A stretch of DNA of 36,239 nt from Acidimicrobiaceae bacterium RAAP-2 (GTDB taxonomy: Bacteria; Actinomycetota; Acidimicrobiia; Acidimicrobiales; RAAP-2): the NCBI GenBank assembly GCA_001443545.1, contig LMAD01000023.1, positions 1 through 36,239 on the forward strand, given 5' to 3'. Under the pieces are notes generated by a model, which was given only the letters and a program-made list of their open reading frames with translations, had not been told where the DNA came from and searched no databases. The translations under genes and the position numbers were made by a program. Position 1 is the first letter of the stretch. Each line of letters starts with the position of its first letter. Shown piece after piece: positions 1 through 7,111 of this stretch.

Positions 1-650
1 CGTACGGTCGCTCGCAGAAAATGTCCAAGGCGTGACACTCCCTCTTCATCGAGCGTTGCCGGGGCGTAGCGGACAACGTCATTTGAATGAAGTTGATACA
101 TCGAGAAGTTGGACCAAACATCACCATCGAGATTCCTCTGGCACATTGGGATGATCAACGGTAATTGCTCACGAGTGACCAGTTTGGCGGACTGTCCCGT
201 GACCAAGCCACTCGCCGTGGAGACTTGCTGTATTCGTGTGAGACAACGGTCGAGCGCATCCGATATCGGGTCGGCATCAGCATCAAGAAGTGGAGTCACT
301 GCTTCAATAACGGTGATGACTGCGTCAGGCATCGGCCTCTCACGGGAGGAGGCAGTTTCAACTTGTGGTGTAAATGGCGTAACGACTCGCACCACTTTCA
401 TCGCAACATCGAGGGGTTCTAGGAAACCGGTCATGGACGAATTGACTTGCCAAAGACGTAGAGAGGTGAAGTTGGAACCGGCGCTGAATCCCGGCATTGG
501 CGGCATGTCCGGCGTTGCCTTCATCGGTACGTTGGGCAGGCCAGAGGAACCATCTTCTGCAAACCCAAAGGTTGAACCATGTGTCAACCCGAGCGCTTGA
601 GGTAGAGGAATAAAGAAGATCACTAACGTTGGTTCAGCAGATTTTGTCAC
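1..650 (-). CDS. Hypothetical protein, partial (runs off left edge)
   Basis: A reading frame with no stop codon runs from a GTG at 650 to base 1, at least 216 codons, and continues outside the window. I translated it by hand and do not recognise a family. The visible part begins V-T-K-S-A-E-P with a hydrophobic stretch (LVIFFIPLP) near the N-terminus, then a Met/Pro-rich patch around residues 45-55 and an otherwise soluble-looking sequence. Base composition is clearly less GC-rich than the core genes to the right. It lies downstream of the integrase on the same strand, so it is probably cargo or a module gene of the same integrated element. The start is uncertain: the best Shine-Dalgarno (675-682) serves an ATG at 667 in another frame, whose short ORF ends in a GTGA overlap with this GTG. 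Confidence 0.6.
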   Translation of the reverse strand, partial: MTKSAEPTLVIFFIPLPQALGLTHGSTFGFAEDGSSGLPNVPMKATPDMPPMPGFSAGSNFTSLRLWQVNSSMTGFLEPLDVAMKVVRVVTPFTPQVETASSRERPMPDAVITVIEAVTPLLDADADPISDALDRCLTRIQQVSTASGLVTGQSAKLVTREQLPLIIPMCQRNLDGDVWSNFSMYQLHSNDVVRYAPATLDEEGVSRLGHFLRATV

Positions 651-667
651 TGGAACTGCTTTTTCAT
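647..667 (-). other. Six-codon leader ORF (MKKQFQ) or homopolymer frameshift at gene start
   Basis: The sequence AAGAAGGA (675-682, minus strand) sits 7 bases before an ATG at 667. That ATG opens a six-codon frame whose TGA overlaps the GTG of the downstream gene as GTGA. One extra A in the run of five A's after the ATG would join the two frames and give M-K-K-A-V-P-V-T-K. So this is either a translationally coupled leader peptide or an indel, natural or from sequencing, at the start of the hypothetical gene. Confidence 0.4.
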
Positions 668-726
668 CTTGATGTCCTTCTTAGACCGACCGCCGTCAGC
701 CGCCAATTGAAGTTCGCGTAGTTGTA

Positions 727-1875
727 CTAATTGCGAGCCTTCTTACGTGACTTAGGAAGCAACTCACCCATCACGCTTGCGGCATGTTGATCGCTTGCCT
801 CAACAAAATGGGAGTACACGGACAAAGTGGTTGAAGGACTGGAGTGCCCCAGGCGCCCTGACACAGTTCGGACCGGCACGCCTGCTGCAATTAACCTCGT
901 CGCAGTGAAATGGCGCAAATCGTGGAGACGCATGTTGTCATAGCCGAGGGAATCACGAAGATTCTGAAATCGCTTTGTGATGGAACCCGGGACCAGTGGA
1001 GCGAGGCAGTCTGGCTCGTGCGAGAATACATAGGCGTCGTCGGACAATTCCATCGATGCTTCCTCAGCCAACCTGATCGCCACACTTCGCTGCTCTTGTA
1101 ATACAGCGAGTGTTTCAGGGTCTAAAGCCAGTCTCCGAACCGAGTGAGTTTTCGTATCCTTCTCGACGGGGCCGCCCGGCAAGTCGGTGATCGAATGCTC
1201 GATGGTTAGGGTACGAAGTTTGGTGTCAACATTGCGCCAACGAATAGCGCAGATTTCACCGCGGCGAGCACCGGTTGATGCAGCAATATGAAGGAAACGA
1301 CCTAATTCTGGATCCTCTTCGCCGGCCTTCCTGAGAAGTTCTCCCACCTGTGCGACATTTGGGGGAGAGAGTTCGGAGCGCACTTGGCGGGGCGGCGTCG
1401 CGTTTACTGCCGGATTTGTTGTAATCCAACCCCAAAGGACTGCTTGTCGAAATGCTCGACGAATGATCGCGTGAGCTTGTCGAACAGTTGCTGGTGCGAG
1501 ACCAACCTCGTTGACGAGCCCAAGGTAGAGCCGATCCAGATCGTTGGTGCGAATCGCGTGGACAGACCGATTGCCAATAGCGGGAAGAATTCGGTTCTTC
1601 AGAAGATTCTTGTAACGATGAAGGGTGGTAGGACTCAGATCATTGGCTACCAGAGCGAGCCAATCAACACTCAATTGTTCAAACGTTGCCTTAGTTCCGG
1701 TACCGTGGCCCTGGTCGGTTTCGACCACCAAGGCGTTGAGGGCTTGCTGGGCCTCGCGCTTGGATCCGTGCACAGTTCGACTTATTTGGCGGCGGCGACC
1801 TGTAATAGGGTCTCTCCCAGCCTCGAGCCTGAGTTCCCACACACCTGGACTTTGAAGTCTGAGACCGCCTCGCAC
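727..1875 (-). CDS. int: Tyrosine-type site-specific integrase
   Basis: Phage/ICE-type tyrosine recombinase of 382 residues that would catalyse integration and excision of the element at the neighbouring tRNA. The N-terminus (about residues 1-50, ending in RTVHGSKREAQ) resembles the arm-binding domain of actinobacterial integrases. A SAM-like core-binding domain follows (about 65-150). The catalytic domain shows the first Arg in TGARRGE (about 205), HDLRH (about 319-323), the GH dipeptide in GRLGHSS and the nucleophile Tyr in SVYSHF (about 353). All catalytic boxes are intact. The gene reads away from the tRNA 3' end, the usual arrangement. The GTG at 1875 is the first start after an in-frame TAG at 1885-1887 and has only a weak AGGG Shine-Dalgarno, overlapping that TAG. 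Confidence 0.93.
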   Translation of the reverse strand: MRGGLRLQSPGVWELRLEAGRDPITGRRRQISRTVHGSKREAQQALNALVVETDQGHGTGTKATFEQLSVDWLALVANDLSPTTLHRYKNLLKNRILPAIGNRSVHAIRTNDLDRLYLGLVNEVGLAPATVRQAHAIIRRAFRQAVLWGWITTNPAVNATPPRQVRSELSPPNVAQVGELLRKAGEEDPELGRFLHIAASTGARRGEICAIRWRNVDTKLRTLTIEHSITDLPGGPVEKDTKTHSVRRLALDPETLAVLQEQRSVAIRLAEEASMELSDDAYVFSHEPDCLAPLVPGSITKRFQNLRDSLGYDNMRLHDLRHFTATRLIAAGVPVRTVSGRLGHSSPSTTLSVYSHFVEASDQHAASVMGELLPKSRKKARN

Positions 1876-1884
1876 AAGAAAACC

Positions 1885-1947
1885 CTAGCGTCGAAAACCA
1901 ACCGCGTGGGATTTACGTGGGATTTCTTCTCCTTGGAATGTTGCCAT
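1885..1947 (-). other. 20-codon ORF ending in amber, in frame with the integrase
   Basis: An ATG at 1947, preceded by AAGGA and GGAG, opens a frame of 20 codons (MATFQGEEIPRKSHAVGFRR) that ends at TAG 1885-1887. The frame is the same as that of the integrase, which would resume three codons later at GTG 1875. It may be a coupled leader peptide, or an N-terminal extension of the integrase interrupted by an amber codon. The integrase family start aligns near the GTG, which favours a leader. Confidence 0.35.
1905..1925. repeat. Tandem 10-bp direct repeat, candidate integrase arm site
   Basis: CGTGGGATTT occurs twice with an 11-bp period (1905-1914 and 1916-1925). The pair lies between the tRNA 3' end, the likely attachment core, and the integrase start. 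This is where tyrosine integrases commonly have tandem arm-type binding sites. The function is inferred from position only. Confidence 0.45.
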
Positions 1948-1973
1948 TACTCCAAAATCCTTTGTTTTACTAG

Positions 1974-2046
1974 TAGGGCCGGTGGGGATCGAACCCACGA
2001 CCGAGGGATTATGAGTCCCCTGCTCTAACCACTGAGCTACGGCCCT
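1974..2046 (-). tRNA. tRNA with CAU anticodon (tRNA-Ile2 or elongator tRNA-Met)
   Basis: A 73-base cloverleaf reads on the minus strand. The acceptor stem is AGGGCCG paired with CGGCCCT, the anticodon stem GGGGA/TCCCT encloses the loop CTCATAA, and the T arm is GTGGG-TTCGATC-CCCAC with discriminator A. The anticodon is CAU. It is not the initiator, because pair 1-72 is a normal A-U rather than a mismatch. Several positions (AGTGGTTAGAGCAG, GGTCG) resemble tRNA-Ile(CAU), whose C34 is changed to lysidine, but elongator Met cannot be excluded. CCA is not encoded. The 3' end borders the integrase element and is the presumed attachment site. Confidence 0.93.
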
Positions 2047-2050
2047 ATAC

Positions 2051-2084
2051 GTGCTGGCGCTCCGATACGACGATGCGCCAGTAC
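2051..2084. repeat. Inverted repeat just upstream of the tRNA(CAU) gene
   Basis: GTGCTGGCGC (2051-2060) and GCGCCAGTAC (2075-2084) can form a 10-bp stem with one G-U pair and a 14-base loop. It lies 4 bases before the 5' end of the tRNA and 110 bases after the esterase stop. There is no T-tract, so it is not a classical terminator. It could separate esterase and tRNA transcription or be a regulator site. Confidence 0.4.
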
Positions 2085-2193
2085 TAACTTACCGAACCAC
2101 CGCCGGCATCGAGAACCTCTCAACCCAACTGGTTATGAATCGAACCACACGGCTCCGGGCACGAACGGCGCCGGGTGCGACACACCGACCCGA

Positions 2194-3225
2194 TTACGAC
2201 GTGGCGAATGCGGCCAGGTCACGGGCCGTGTCACGAGAGATCTCGGGACAGAGAATCGGCGCTAGCTCGATGCCGTGCATCGTGCCCAATACCTGGCGGC
2301 CGCGAGCTGCGACCCCAGCGGATAGGAGGAGACGATAGAACGCGATGCCCTCGTCTCGCAGCGGATCGCACTCATTGACGCTGATCACTGTCGGCGGGAA
2401 TCCGGCCACGTCGTCAACGGTGGCGAAACTCGGCCACGCGAGCGGGTCGCTGGCTTCGAACGCCTCGACGCCGTAGCCCATCATCCCGTAGTTCCCGTGC
2501 AAATTGAGGAAGATGCCGTTGTTCTCCGTGGACGACGCAAATCGATCGTCGGGCCATCGTCCCGCGATGTAGGGGCAAAGGGCGTAAACGCCCTTGATCC
2601 GAACCAACTCACCTTGACGCTTCAGGGCCATAGCCGTCGCGAGGGCCAGATTCCCGCCACCACTCTCGCCCGCCACGACGATGCGCGCCGAATCGATCCC
2701 GAAACGCCCGGCGTTCTCGAACAGCCAGTTCACGCCAGAGACGCAGTCGTTGAGTCCGGCGGGATAGGGCGCCACCTCGCTTACGCGTCCGGGGCTGACG
2801 GAGTTACGGAACTCCACCGACACCACCGCAACGCCATTGGCAGCGACGATGCGCGCCCACGCCCGGTAGTTGCCGTGGAAGCTCGAACTCGTGGCCATAC
2901 CTCCGCCGTGGATGTAGTAGACGGCCGCCACTTCATCGGCGGTGTCCGGCCGCACGACCTGGAGCAGGATCTCATTTCCGTCGGGCGATGACATCAGTGA
3001 AACGTCCTCGAATCGGAGACCCTCGGAACTGGCCACCTCCTCGGTGTCACAGATCGCCACGAACTGTTCGTAGAGGGATTCGCGCGCCCGACCCTCGGGT
3101 GACGCAGCTTCGGAGACGAGCTCGTCGCGACTAGCCACGCTCACCGCGACTGGTGCGGGAATCGCTTGCAGGAACGCGCGCACCCGTGGATCGAGTCGAG
3201 CGTCTGAACCGGGATCGTAGGTCAT
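2194..3225 (-). CDS. Alpha/beta hydrolase, HSL/GDXG-type esterase
   Basis: Probable carboxylesterase/lipase of the hormone-sensitive-lipase family, 343 residues, cytoplasmic (no signal peptide seen). The oxyanion motif HGGG lies around residue 123 and the nucleophile elbow GESGGG around 204. The acid residue is likely the Asp in NECDPLRDEG, and the His is in GTMHGIE near the C-terminus. The natural substrate cannot be told. The start at 3225 was chosen because GGAGG precedes it at good spacing; an upstream in-frame start at 3279 lacks this. A 147-base gap without a gene follows before the tRNA(CAU). tRNA-Asn lies upstream on the same strand. Confidence 0.85.
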   Translation of the reverse strand: MTYDPGSDARLDPRVRAFLQAIPAPVAVSVASRDELVSEAASPEGRARESLYEQFVAICDTEEVASSEGLRFEDVSLMSSPDGNEILLQVVRPDTADEVAAVYYIHGGGMATSSSFHGNYRAWARIVAANGVAVVSVEFRNSVSPGRVSEVAPYPAGLNDCVSGVNWLFENAGRFGIDSARIVVAGESGGGNLALATAMALKRQGELVRIKGVYALCPYIAGRWPDDRFASSTENNGIFLNLHGNYGMMGYGVEAFEASDPLAWPSFATVDDVAGFPPTVISVNECDPLRDEGIAFYRLLLSAGVAARGRQVLGTMHGIELAPILCPEISRDTARDLAAFATS

Positions 3226-3295
3226 GGTCCACCTCCGCGAATTACCGTAGTCGCGACCTCGTCGATTCGCGTGACACACGATGGACAGACAAGAG

Positions 3296-3368
3296 CTCCC
3301 AGAGCAGGACTCGAACCTGCAACCTAGCGATTAACAGTCGCTTGCTCTGCCAATTGAGCTATCTGGGA
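3296..3368 (-). tRNA. tRNA-Asn (GUU)
   Basis: A 73-base cloverleaf reads on the minus strand. The acceptor stem TCCCAGA pairs with TCTGGGA, and the anticodon arm AGCGA-CTGTTAA-TCGCT gives anticodon GUU. The T arm is GCAGG-TTCGAGT-CCTGC, with discriminator G73, a known asparagine identity element. CCA is not encoded. It lies 42 bases downstream of the sigma-factor gene on the same strand, so it could be reached by read-through as well as by its own promoter. Confidence 0.97.
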
Positions 3369-3410
3369 CCGCACCCGAGGGCAACGCAACACTAGCACCG
3401 GTCCGACGCG

Positions 3411-4244
3411 TCACTGCAGGTCGAACCACGCCTGGAGTCGCTCGGCGTCCGCACTTTCTCGAACGGCTCGGCGACTCCGTTCGATCCGCTTCGCCATGCC
3501 TTGGCGCGTGATCGCGTGCGCCGACGCTAGTTCCTCGAGGGTTGTCGTCCGGAACGTGTATTGCCAAAAGTCATCGAAATCGGTGCCGCAGATTCGCTTC
3601 AGCGCGTCGATTACCCACGACGGAGCCTCGGACGGCCCGTCGGCGCCGTGGGGGTCGGCTAATTCTGGGAGCGACGACTCGTGAAACCGACGACTCACCA
3701 ATTCGCGGTTCATCTGGATGACTTCATTAGCCCTCGCCGTGGTCACGCCGAGGTGAGCGGCGACCTCTCGGCGTGAGGGTGGTCGCACTCGAGTCCGCTC
3801 GAAACGTTGCAGCTTGACGATCAGCCGCATCTCACCATCACTCAACCCCGCCTGCTGCTGTACGGCCTGGTTGACCAGCTTCGTGATCCAGTAGTTGGCG
3901 TACGTCGCGAATCGAACGCCGCGCGCCGGATCGAACCGTCGCAAGGCGTTCACGAGTCCCTCCACGCCCGCCGCCTCGAGCTCCTCGTTGCCGAATCGGT
4001 ACCCCCGTTCGGTGACCCGCGCCCGCACCAAACCACAGGTGGCGCGCAGGAGGCTCGACTCAGCCTCTTGGCCGGCTTGCCGTTGCCGAAGCGAACGCCG
4101 GCGAAGTATCGGGTCGAGCTCCGTCGCGAGGGCCGCCTCCGCCTCGCGGCCGCGGACGATGATTGGGTAGAGGCGTCGTTCTTCTTCAATGCTCAGCGGC
4201 TCGGTCATGGAGAGGCCGCCGACGATTCGGCGTGCACCGCTCAT
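3411..4244 (-). CDS. Divergent sigma-70 family RNA polymerase sigma factor
   Basis: A 277-residue sigma-70-like protein directly behind dnaG, where many bacteria carry the primary sigma gene. Region 2 is recognisable (about residues 65-140): LLRATCGLVRA, then FDPARGVRFATYANYWITKL, corresponding to 2.1-2.4. A region-3-like helix pair (RPPSRREVAAHLGVT) and a C-terminal helix-turn-helix (TLEELASAHAITRQGMAKRIERSRRAVR) follow, as in region 4. It lacks the long region 1, its region 4 is divergent, and it is too short for a housekeeping RpoD, so it is probably an alternative sigma of group 2/3 type. The ATG at 4244 overlaps the dnaG stop as ATGA, which suggests coupling. A later start at 4208 (MTEPLSIEEE) is possible. 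Confidence 0.8.
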   Translation of the reverse strand: MSGARRIVGGLSMTEPLSIEEERRLYPIIVRGREAEAALATELDPILRRRSLRQRQAGQEAESSLLRATCGLVRARVTERGYRFGNEELEAAGVEGLVNALRRFDPARGVRFATYANYWITKLVNQAVQQQAGLSDGEMRLIVKLQRFERTRVRPPSRREVAAHLGVTTARANEVIQMNRELVSRRFHESSLPELADPHGADGPSEAPSWVIDALKRICGTDFDDFWQYTFRTTTLEELASAHAITRQGMAKRIERSRRAVRESADAERLQAWFDLQ

Positions 4245-6049
4245 GACGGCTGGGTCGCCAGTCGGCCCGTGAGCCACTCACGAAGAGAGCGCTCCGCCGA
4301 TTCACCCTGACCCGTCCCCAGGAGCGAGAGCCGGTCCTTCACGTCTCGGATCACGGCCATCGCCACGTCGGGGGCGACCAAGCCGTCGCGCATTTCACGT
4401 TCGAGTTCGTGGAGCGCCACGTCAGCGGCGTGACGCAAGAGTTGGGCCACGACTGCGGCGACCCCCTCCTCGGACGGTCGAGGTCCCGGGTCATCGACGA
4501 CCACCTCGCTCAGTACCCGTGCGGCGTCCTCCAGCCCTTGCCGATCGAGGCGGTCGATCACGGCGGTCAACGTTTCACCGTCACCCAGCGCGGCAAAGGC
4601 CTCTCGTTGCACGTCGTGAACGAAATACGCGCCGTCGAAACGACGGCGCAGATCGGGGAAGTGCACGCACAGTCGCAACGCCTCGACGCCGGGTCGAGGC
4701 ATTGCTCCGGCGTTCGCTCGCGGCGTCACGGCGATGGGCGTCGGCCGGCTCTCACCCCGAGCGACCTCGCCGACTCGTACGCGCAGCGCGGCGACGTCCA
4801 AACGAAGTCGGTCGGCCACCTGCATGACGTACTGATCGCGTACGAGCTCGCTGGGGTGTTCGGCGAGGACCTCGACGGCCCGTTCGCCGGCGCGCGCTCG
4901 GCCCTCGGGGGTGGCCAAACTGGCCGACTCGAGCACACGTTCGAGACGAAACGCCAAAAAGGGGACGGCCGTGTCGACGGCGCGTCGAAGCGCCTCGGGG
5001 TCTCGTTGAGCCAGTTCGGCCGGATCGGTTCCGCGCGGTAATCGCGCGACAGCGACGTCGACGTCGTGCTGTCGCTCCCACTGATAGACCGACGCGGCCG
5101 CACTCTGGCCGGCCGAATCGGCGTCGTAGGCGAGCACGATGCGCTTGGCGAAGTTGCGCATGATCCGGAAGTGCTCCTCACCGAGGGCCGTGCCGCAGGT
5201 AGCCACCGCGCGCGGCATCCCGGCGCCGAAGAAGGCGATGACGTCGGTGTAGCCCTCACAGACGATGATCTCGCCGGAGCGGATCACGTCGTCCTTGGCC
5301 CAGTTGAGGGCGTACAACGTTCGCCGTTTCGAGTAGATCGGGGTCTCGGGGCTGTTCTTGTACTTGGCTTCCGGGGTGCCGTCAGGCCGGGTCGCACCGG
5401 GCATGATCCGACCACCCACCGCGATTGCCTTACCGCTCGGGTCGAAGATCGGGAAGATGAGCCGCGCCCGCATCGCGTCCTGTCGACGGCCGCGTTGATT
5501 GACGAACCCGAGCCCCGTCCCGGCGAGCACTGACTCGTCGACGTTCATGGCGTTCACGAGGGCGTCCCACTGATCCGGCGCCCACCCGAGCTGGAATTGG
5601 CGAGCCAGTTCCCCACTGATGCCCCGACTGCGCAGATAGTCCCGCGCGATCCGGGCGTCCGCGGACTCGAGCAGTCGGTGGTGGTACCAGTTGACGGCCC
5701 GGTCCATCGTCTCGAAGTGCCGTTGACGCTCCTTACGCTCTTTCGACGCGTTGGCGTCCTCGTGGAGTTCGATGCCCGCGCGCTCGGCGAGGAGACGAAC
5801 GGCGTCGACGAAGTCGAGGTGCATCGTCTCTCGCACCCACGTGATCTGGTCTCCCGCGGCGCGACAGCCGAAGCAGTAGTACCGACCCTCCTCGGCGTTC
5901 ACCGAGAACGACGGTGTCTTTTCGCCGTGGAACGGACAGAGACCCGTCCAGCGACGCCCGGTCTTCTTCAACGCCACCTGCTCGGTGATCAACGCGACGA
6001 TGTCGGTCGCGGCGCGAACCGTCGCGATGTCGTTGTCCGAGATGGCCAT
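4241..6049 (-). CDS. dnaG: DNA primase
   Basis: Synthesises RNA primers at the replication fork together with the replicative helicase. The protein has 602 residues, normal for DnaG. The N-terminal zinc-binding domain shows CPFH at about 38-41 and CFGC about 20 residues on (CHC2 type). The catalytic core follows, with TOPRIM motifs IVCEGYTDVIAF (about 265) and AYDADSAGQSAA (about 315) carrying the acidic metal ligands. The C-terminal helicase-interaction part is less conserved. The ATG at 6049 fits the family start, and TACCGT lies exactly 6 bases upstream, implying a leaderless mRNA. The sigma-factor gene overlaps its stop by 4 bases. Confidence 0.97.
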   Translation of the reverse strand: MAISDNDIATVRAATDIVALITEQVALKKTGRRWTGLCPFHGEKTPSFSVNAEEGRYYCFGCRAAGDQITWVRETMHLDFVDAVRLLAERAGIELHEDANASKERKERQRHFETMDRAVNWYHHRLLESADARIARDYLRSRGISGELARQFQLGWAPDQWDALVNAMNVDESVLAGTGLGFVNQRGRRQDAMRARLIFPIFDPSGKAIAVGGRIMPGATRPDGTPEAKYKNSPETPIYSKRRTLYALNWAKDDVIRSGEIIVCEGYTDVIAFFGAGMPRAVATCGTALGEEHFRIMRNFAKRIVLAYDADSAGQSAAASVYQWERQHDVDVAVARLPRGTDPAELAQRDPEALRRAVDTAVPFLAFRLERVLESASLATPEGRARAGERAVEVLAEHPSELVRDQYVMQVADRLRLDVAALRVRVGEVARGESRPTPIAVTPRANAGAMPRPGVEALRLCVHFPDLRRRFDGAYFVHDVQREAFAALGDGETLTAVIDRLDRQGLEDAARVLSEVVVDDPGPRPSEEGVAAVVAQLLRHAADVALHELEREMRDGLVAPDVAMAVIRDVKDRLSLLGTGQGESAERSLREWLTGRLATQPS

Positions 6050-6055
6050 GGCTAG

Positions 6056-6061
6056 ACGGTA
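6056..6061 (-). promoter_or_regulatory. -10 element of dnaG (leaderless)
   Basis: TACCGT on the minus strand, 6 bases before the dnaG ATG. No conserved -35 is visible. Confidence 0.45.
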
Positions 6062-6102
6062 TCGCCTCGCGCGCGTTCGCCGGTCGGTCTGGGTGGCGTC
6101 CC

Positions 6103-6108
6103 TAGACT
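6103..6108 (+). promoter_or_regulatory. -10 element of the ABC exporter operon (leaderless)
   Basis: TAGACT ends 7 bases before the GTG at 6116, so transcription should begin at or next to the start codon. The preceding TCCC is shared with the leuS promoter. Confidence 0.55.
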
Positions 6109-6115
6109 GGCCGTC

Positions 6116-7111
6116 GTGTCCGATTTCGCCGTAGAAGCTCGATCGATTGTACGGACGTTCAAGGACGGAACCGTGCACGCCCTCGACGACGTGTCCCTGC
6201 GTGTGCCGCGCGGCGAGGTTTTCGGCCTGCTCGGTCCGAACGGCTCGGGCAAGACGACGATGATCCGAATTCTCTCGACGATTCTCGCCCCGGAGAGCGG
6301 ATCGGCCACCGTCAATGGGTTCGACGTCGTCCACGAGGCCAACGCAGTGCGCCGCAGCATCGGTCTGGCCGGTCAGTACGCCACCGTGGACGAGAACCTC
6401 ACCGGTTTCGAGAATCTCCGCATGATCGGACGGCTGAACCACCTCGACCGACCGACCGTGAAACGACGGGCCAACGAGCTTCTCGAGCAGTTCGGCCTGA
6501 CCGACGCCGCCACGCGTAACGTCAAGACCTATTCGGGCGGTATGCGACGACGCCTCGACCTGGCCGCCGCACTGGTGGCGACGCCACCGCTGCTGATTCT
6601 GGACGAACCGACGACCGGCCTGGACCCCCAGAGCCGTCAAGACCTCTGGGCGATCATCGAACAACTCGTCGAAGACGGTACGACGGTCCTCTTGACGACG
6701 CAGTACCTCGAAGAGGCCGATCGGCTGGCCAAGCAGCTCGTCGTGCTCGACCACGGCCGAATCATCGCCCAGGGGACTTCCCAGGAGTTGAAGACGCGAC
6801 TCGGCGCCACCGTGTTGTCTCTCAACTTCGAATCGACAGACGGCGCAGTGCGCGGCGCCGTGCTCCTGGCTGATCTCGCCGCCAAGCCAGCGAACATCGA
6901 GGGCACCGTGGTCGAGTACACCGTCGATGGCGGTCCGGCGTCGGCGGCCGACGCCCTGAGACGACTCGACGGTGCCGGGATTGCCCTGGCCGGACTCGCG
7001 CTGCGCGAGCCGAGTCTCGACGACGTCTTCTTGAGTCTCACCGGTCATCGCGCAGAGGATGCGACCCCCGGTGAGACGAACCTCGATAATCCAGGCAAGG
7101 GTCGGCGATGA
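6116..7111 (+). CDS. DrrA-like ABC exporter, ATP-binding subunit
   Basis: ATPase of a drug/lipid-type ABC-2 exporter, 331 residues, working with the permease encoded next. Walker A is GPNGSGKTT (about residue 41), the Q-loop lies in GLAGQYATVDE, the signature is YSGGMRRR (about 140), and Walker B is LLILDEPTTGLD (about 160). The H-loop position carries Gln: the sequence reads LLTTQYLEEAD, as is common in the DrrA group. The C-terminal DUF4162-like part ends in EPSLDDVFLSLTG. It is expressed from a leaderless GTG and overlaps the permease gene as ATGA. The substrate is unknown. The family includes daunorubicin-resistance and phenolic-lipid exporters, but nothing here points to one compound. 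Confidence 0.92.
   Translation: MSDFAVEARSIVRTFKDGTVHALDDVSLRVPRGEVFGLLGPNGSGKTTMIRILSTILAPESGSATVNGFDVVHEANAVRRSIGLAGQYATVDENLTGFENLRMIGRLNHLDRPTVKRRANELLEQFGLTDAATRNVKTYSGGMRRRLDLAAALVATPPLLILDEPTTGLDPQSRQDLWAIIEQLVEDGTTVLLTTQYLEEADRLAKQLVVLDHGRIIAQGTSQELKTRLGATVLSLNFESTDGAVRGAVLLADLAAKPANIEGTVVEYTVDGGPASAADALRRLDGAGIALAGLALREPSLDDVFLSLTGHRAEDATPGETNLDNPGKGRR

Noticed and set aside
1384..2028. 214-codon plus-strand ORF ending in GDRTHDRGIMSPLL
   Set aside because: It is antisense to the integrase and its tail translates the tRNA(CAU) gene.
3153..3395. Small plus-strand ORF whose tail reads RTRTCNLAINSRLLCQLSYLG
   Set aside because: That tail is the antisense translation of tRNA-Asn, a frequent false gene call.
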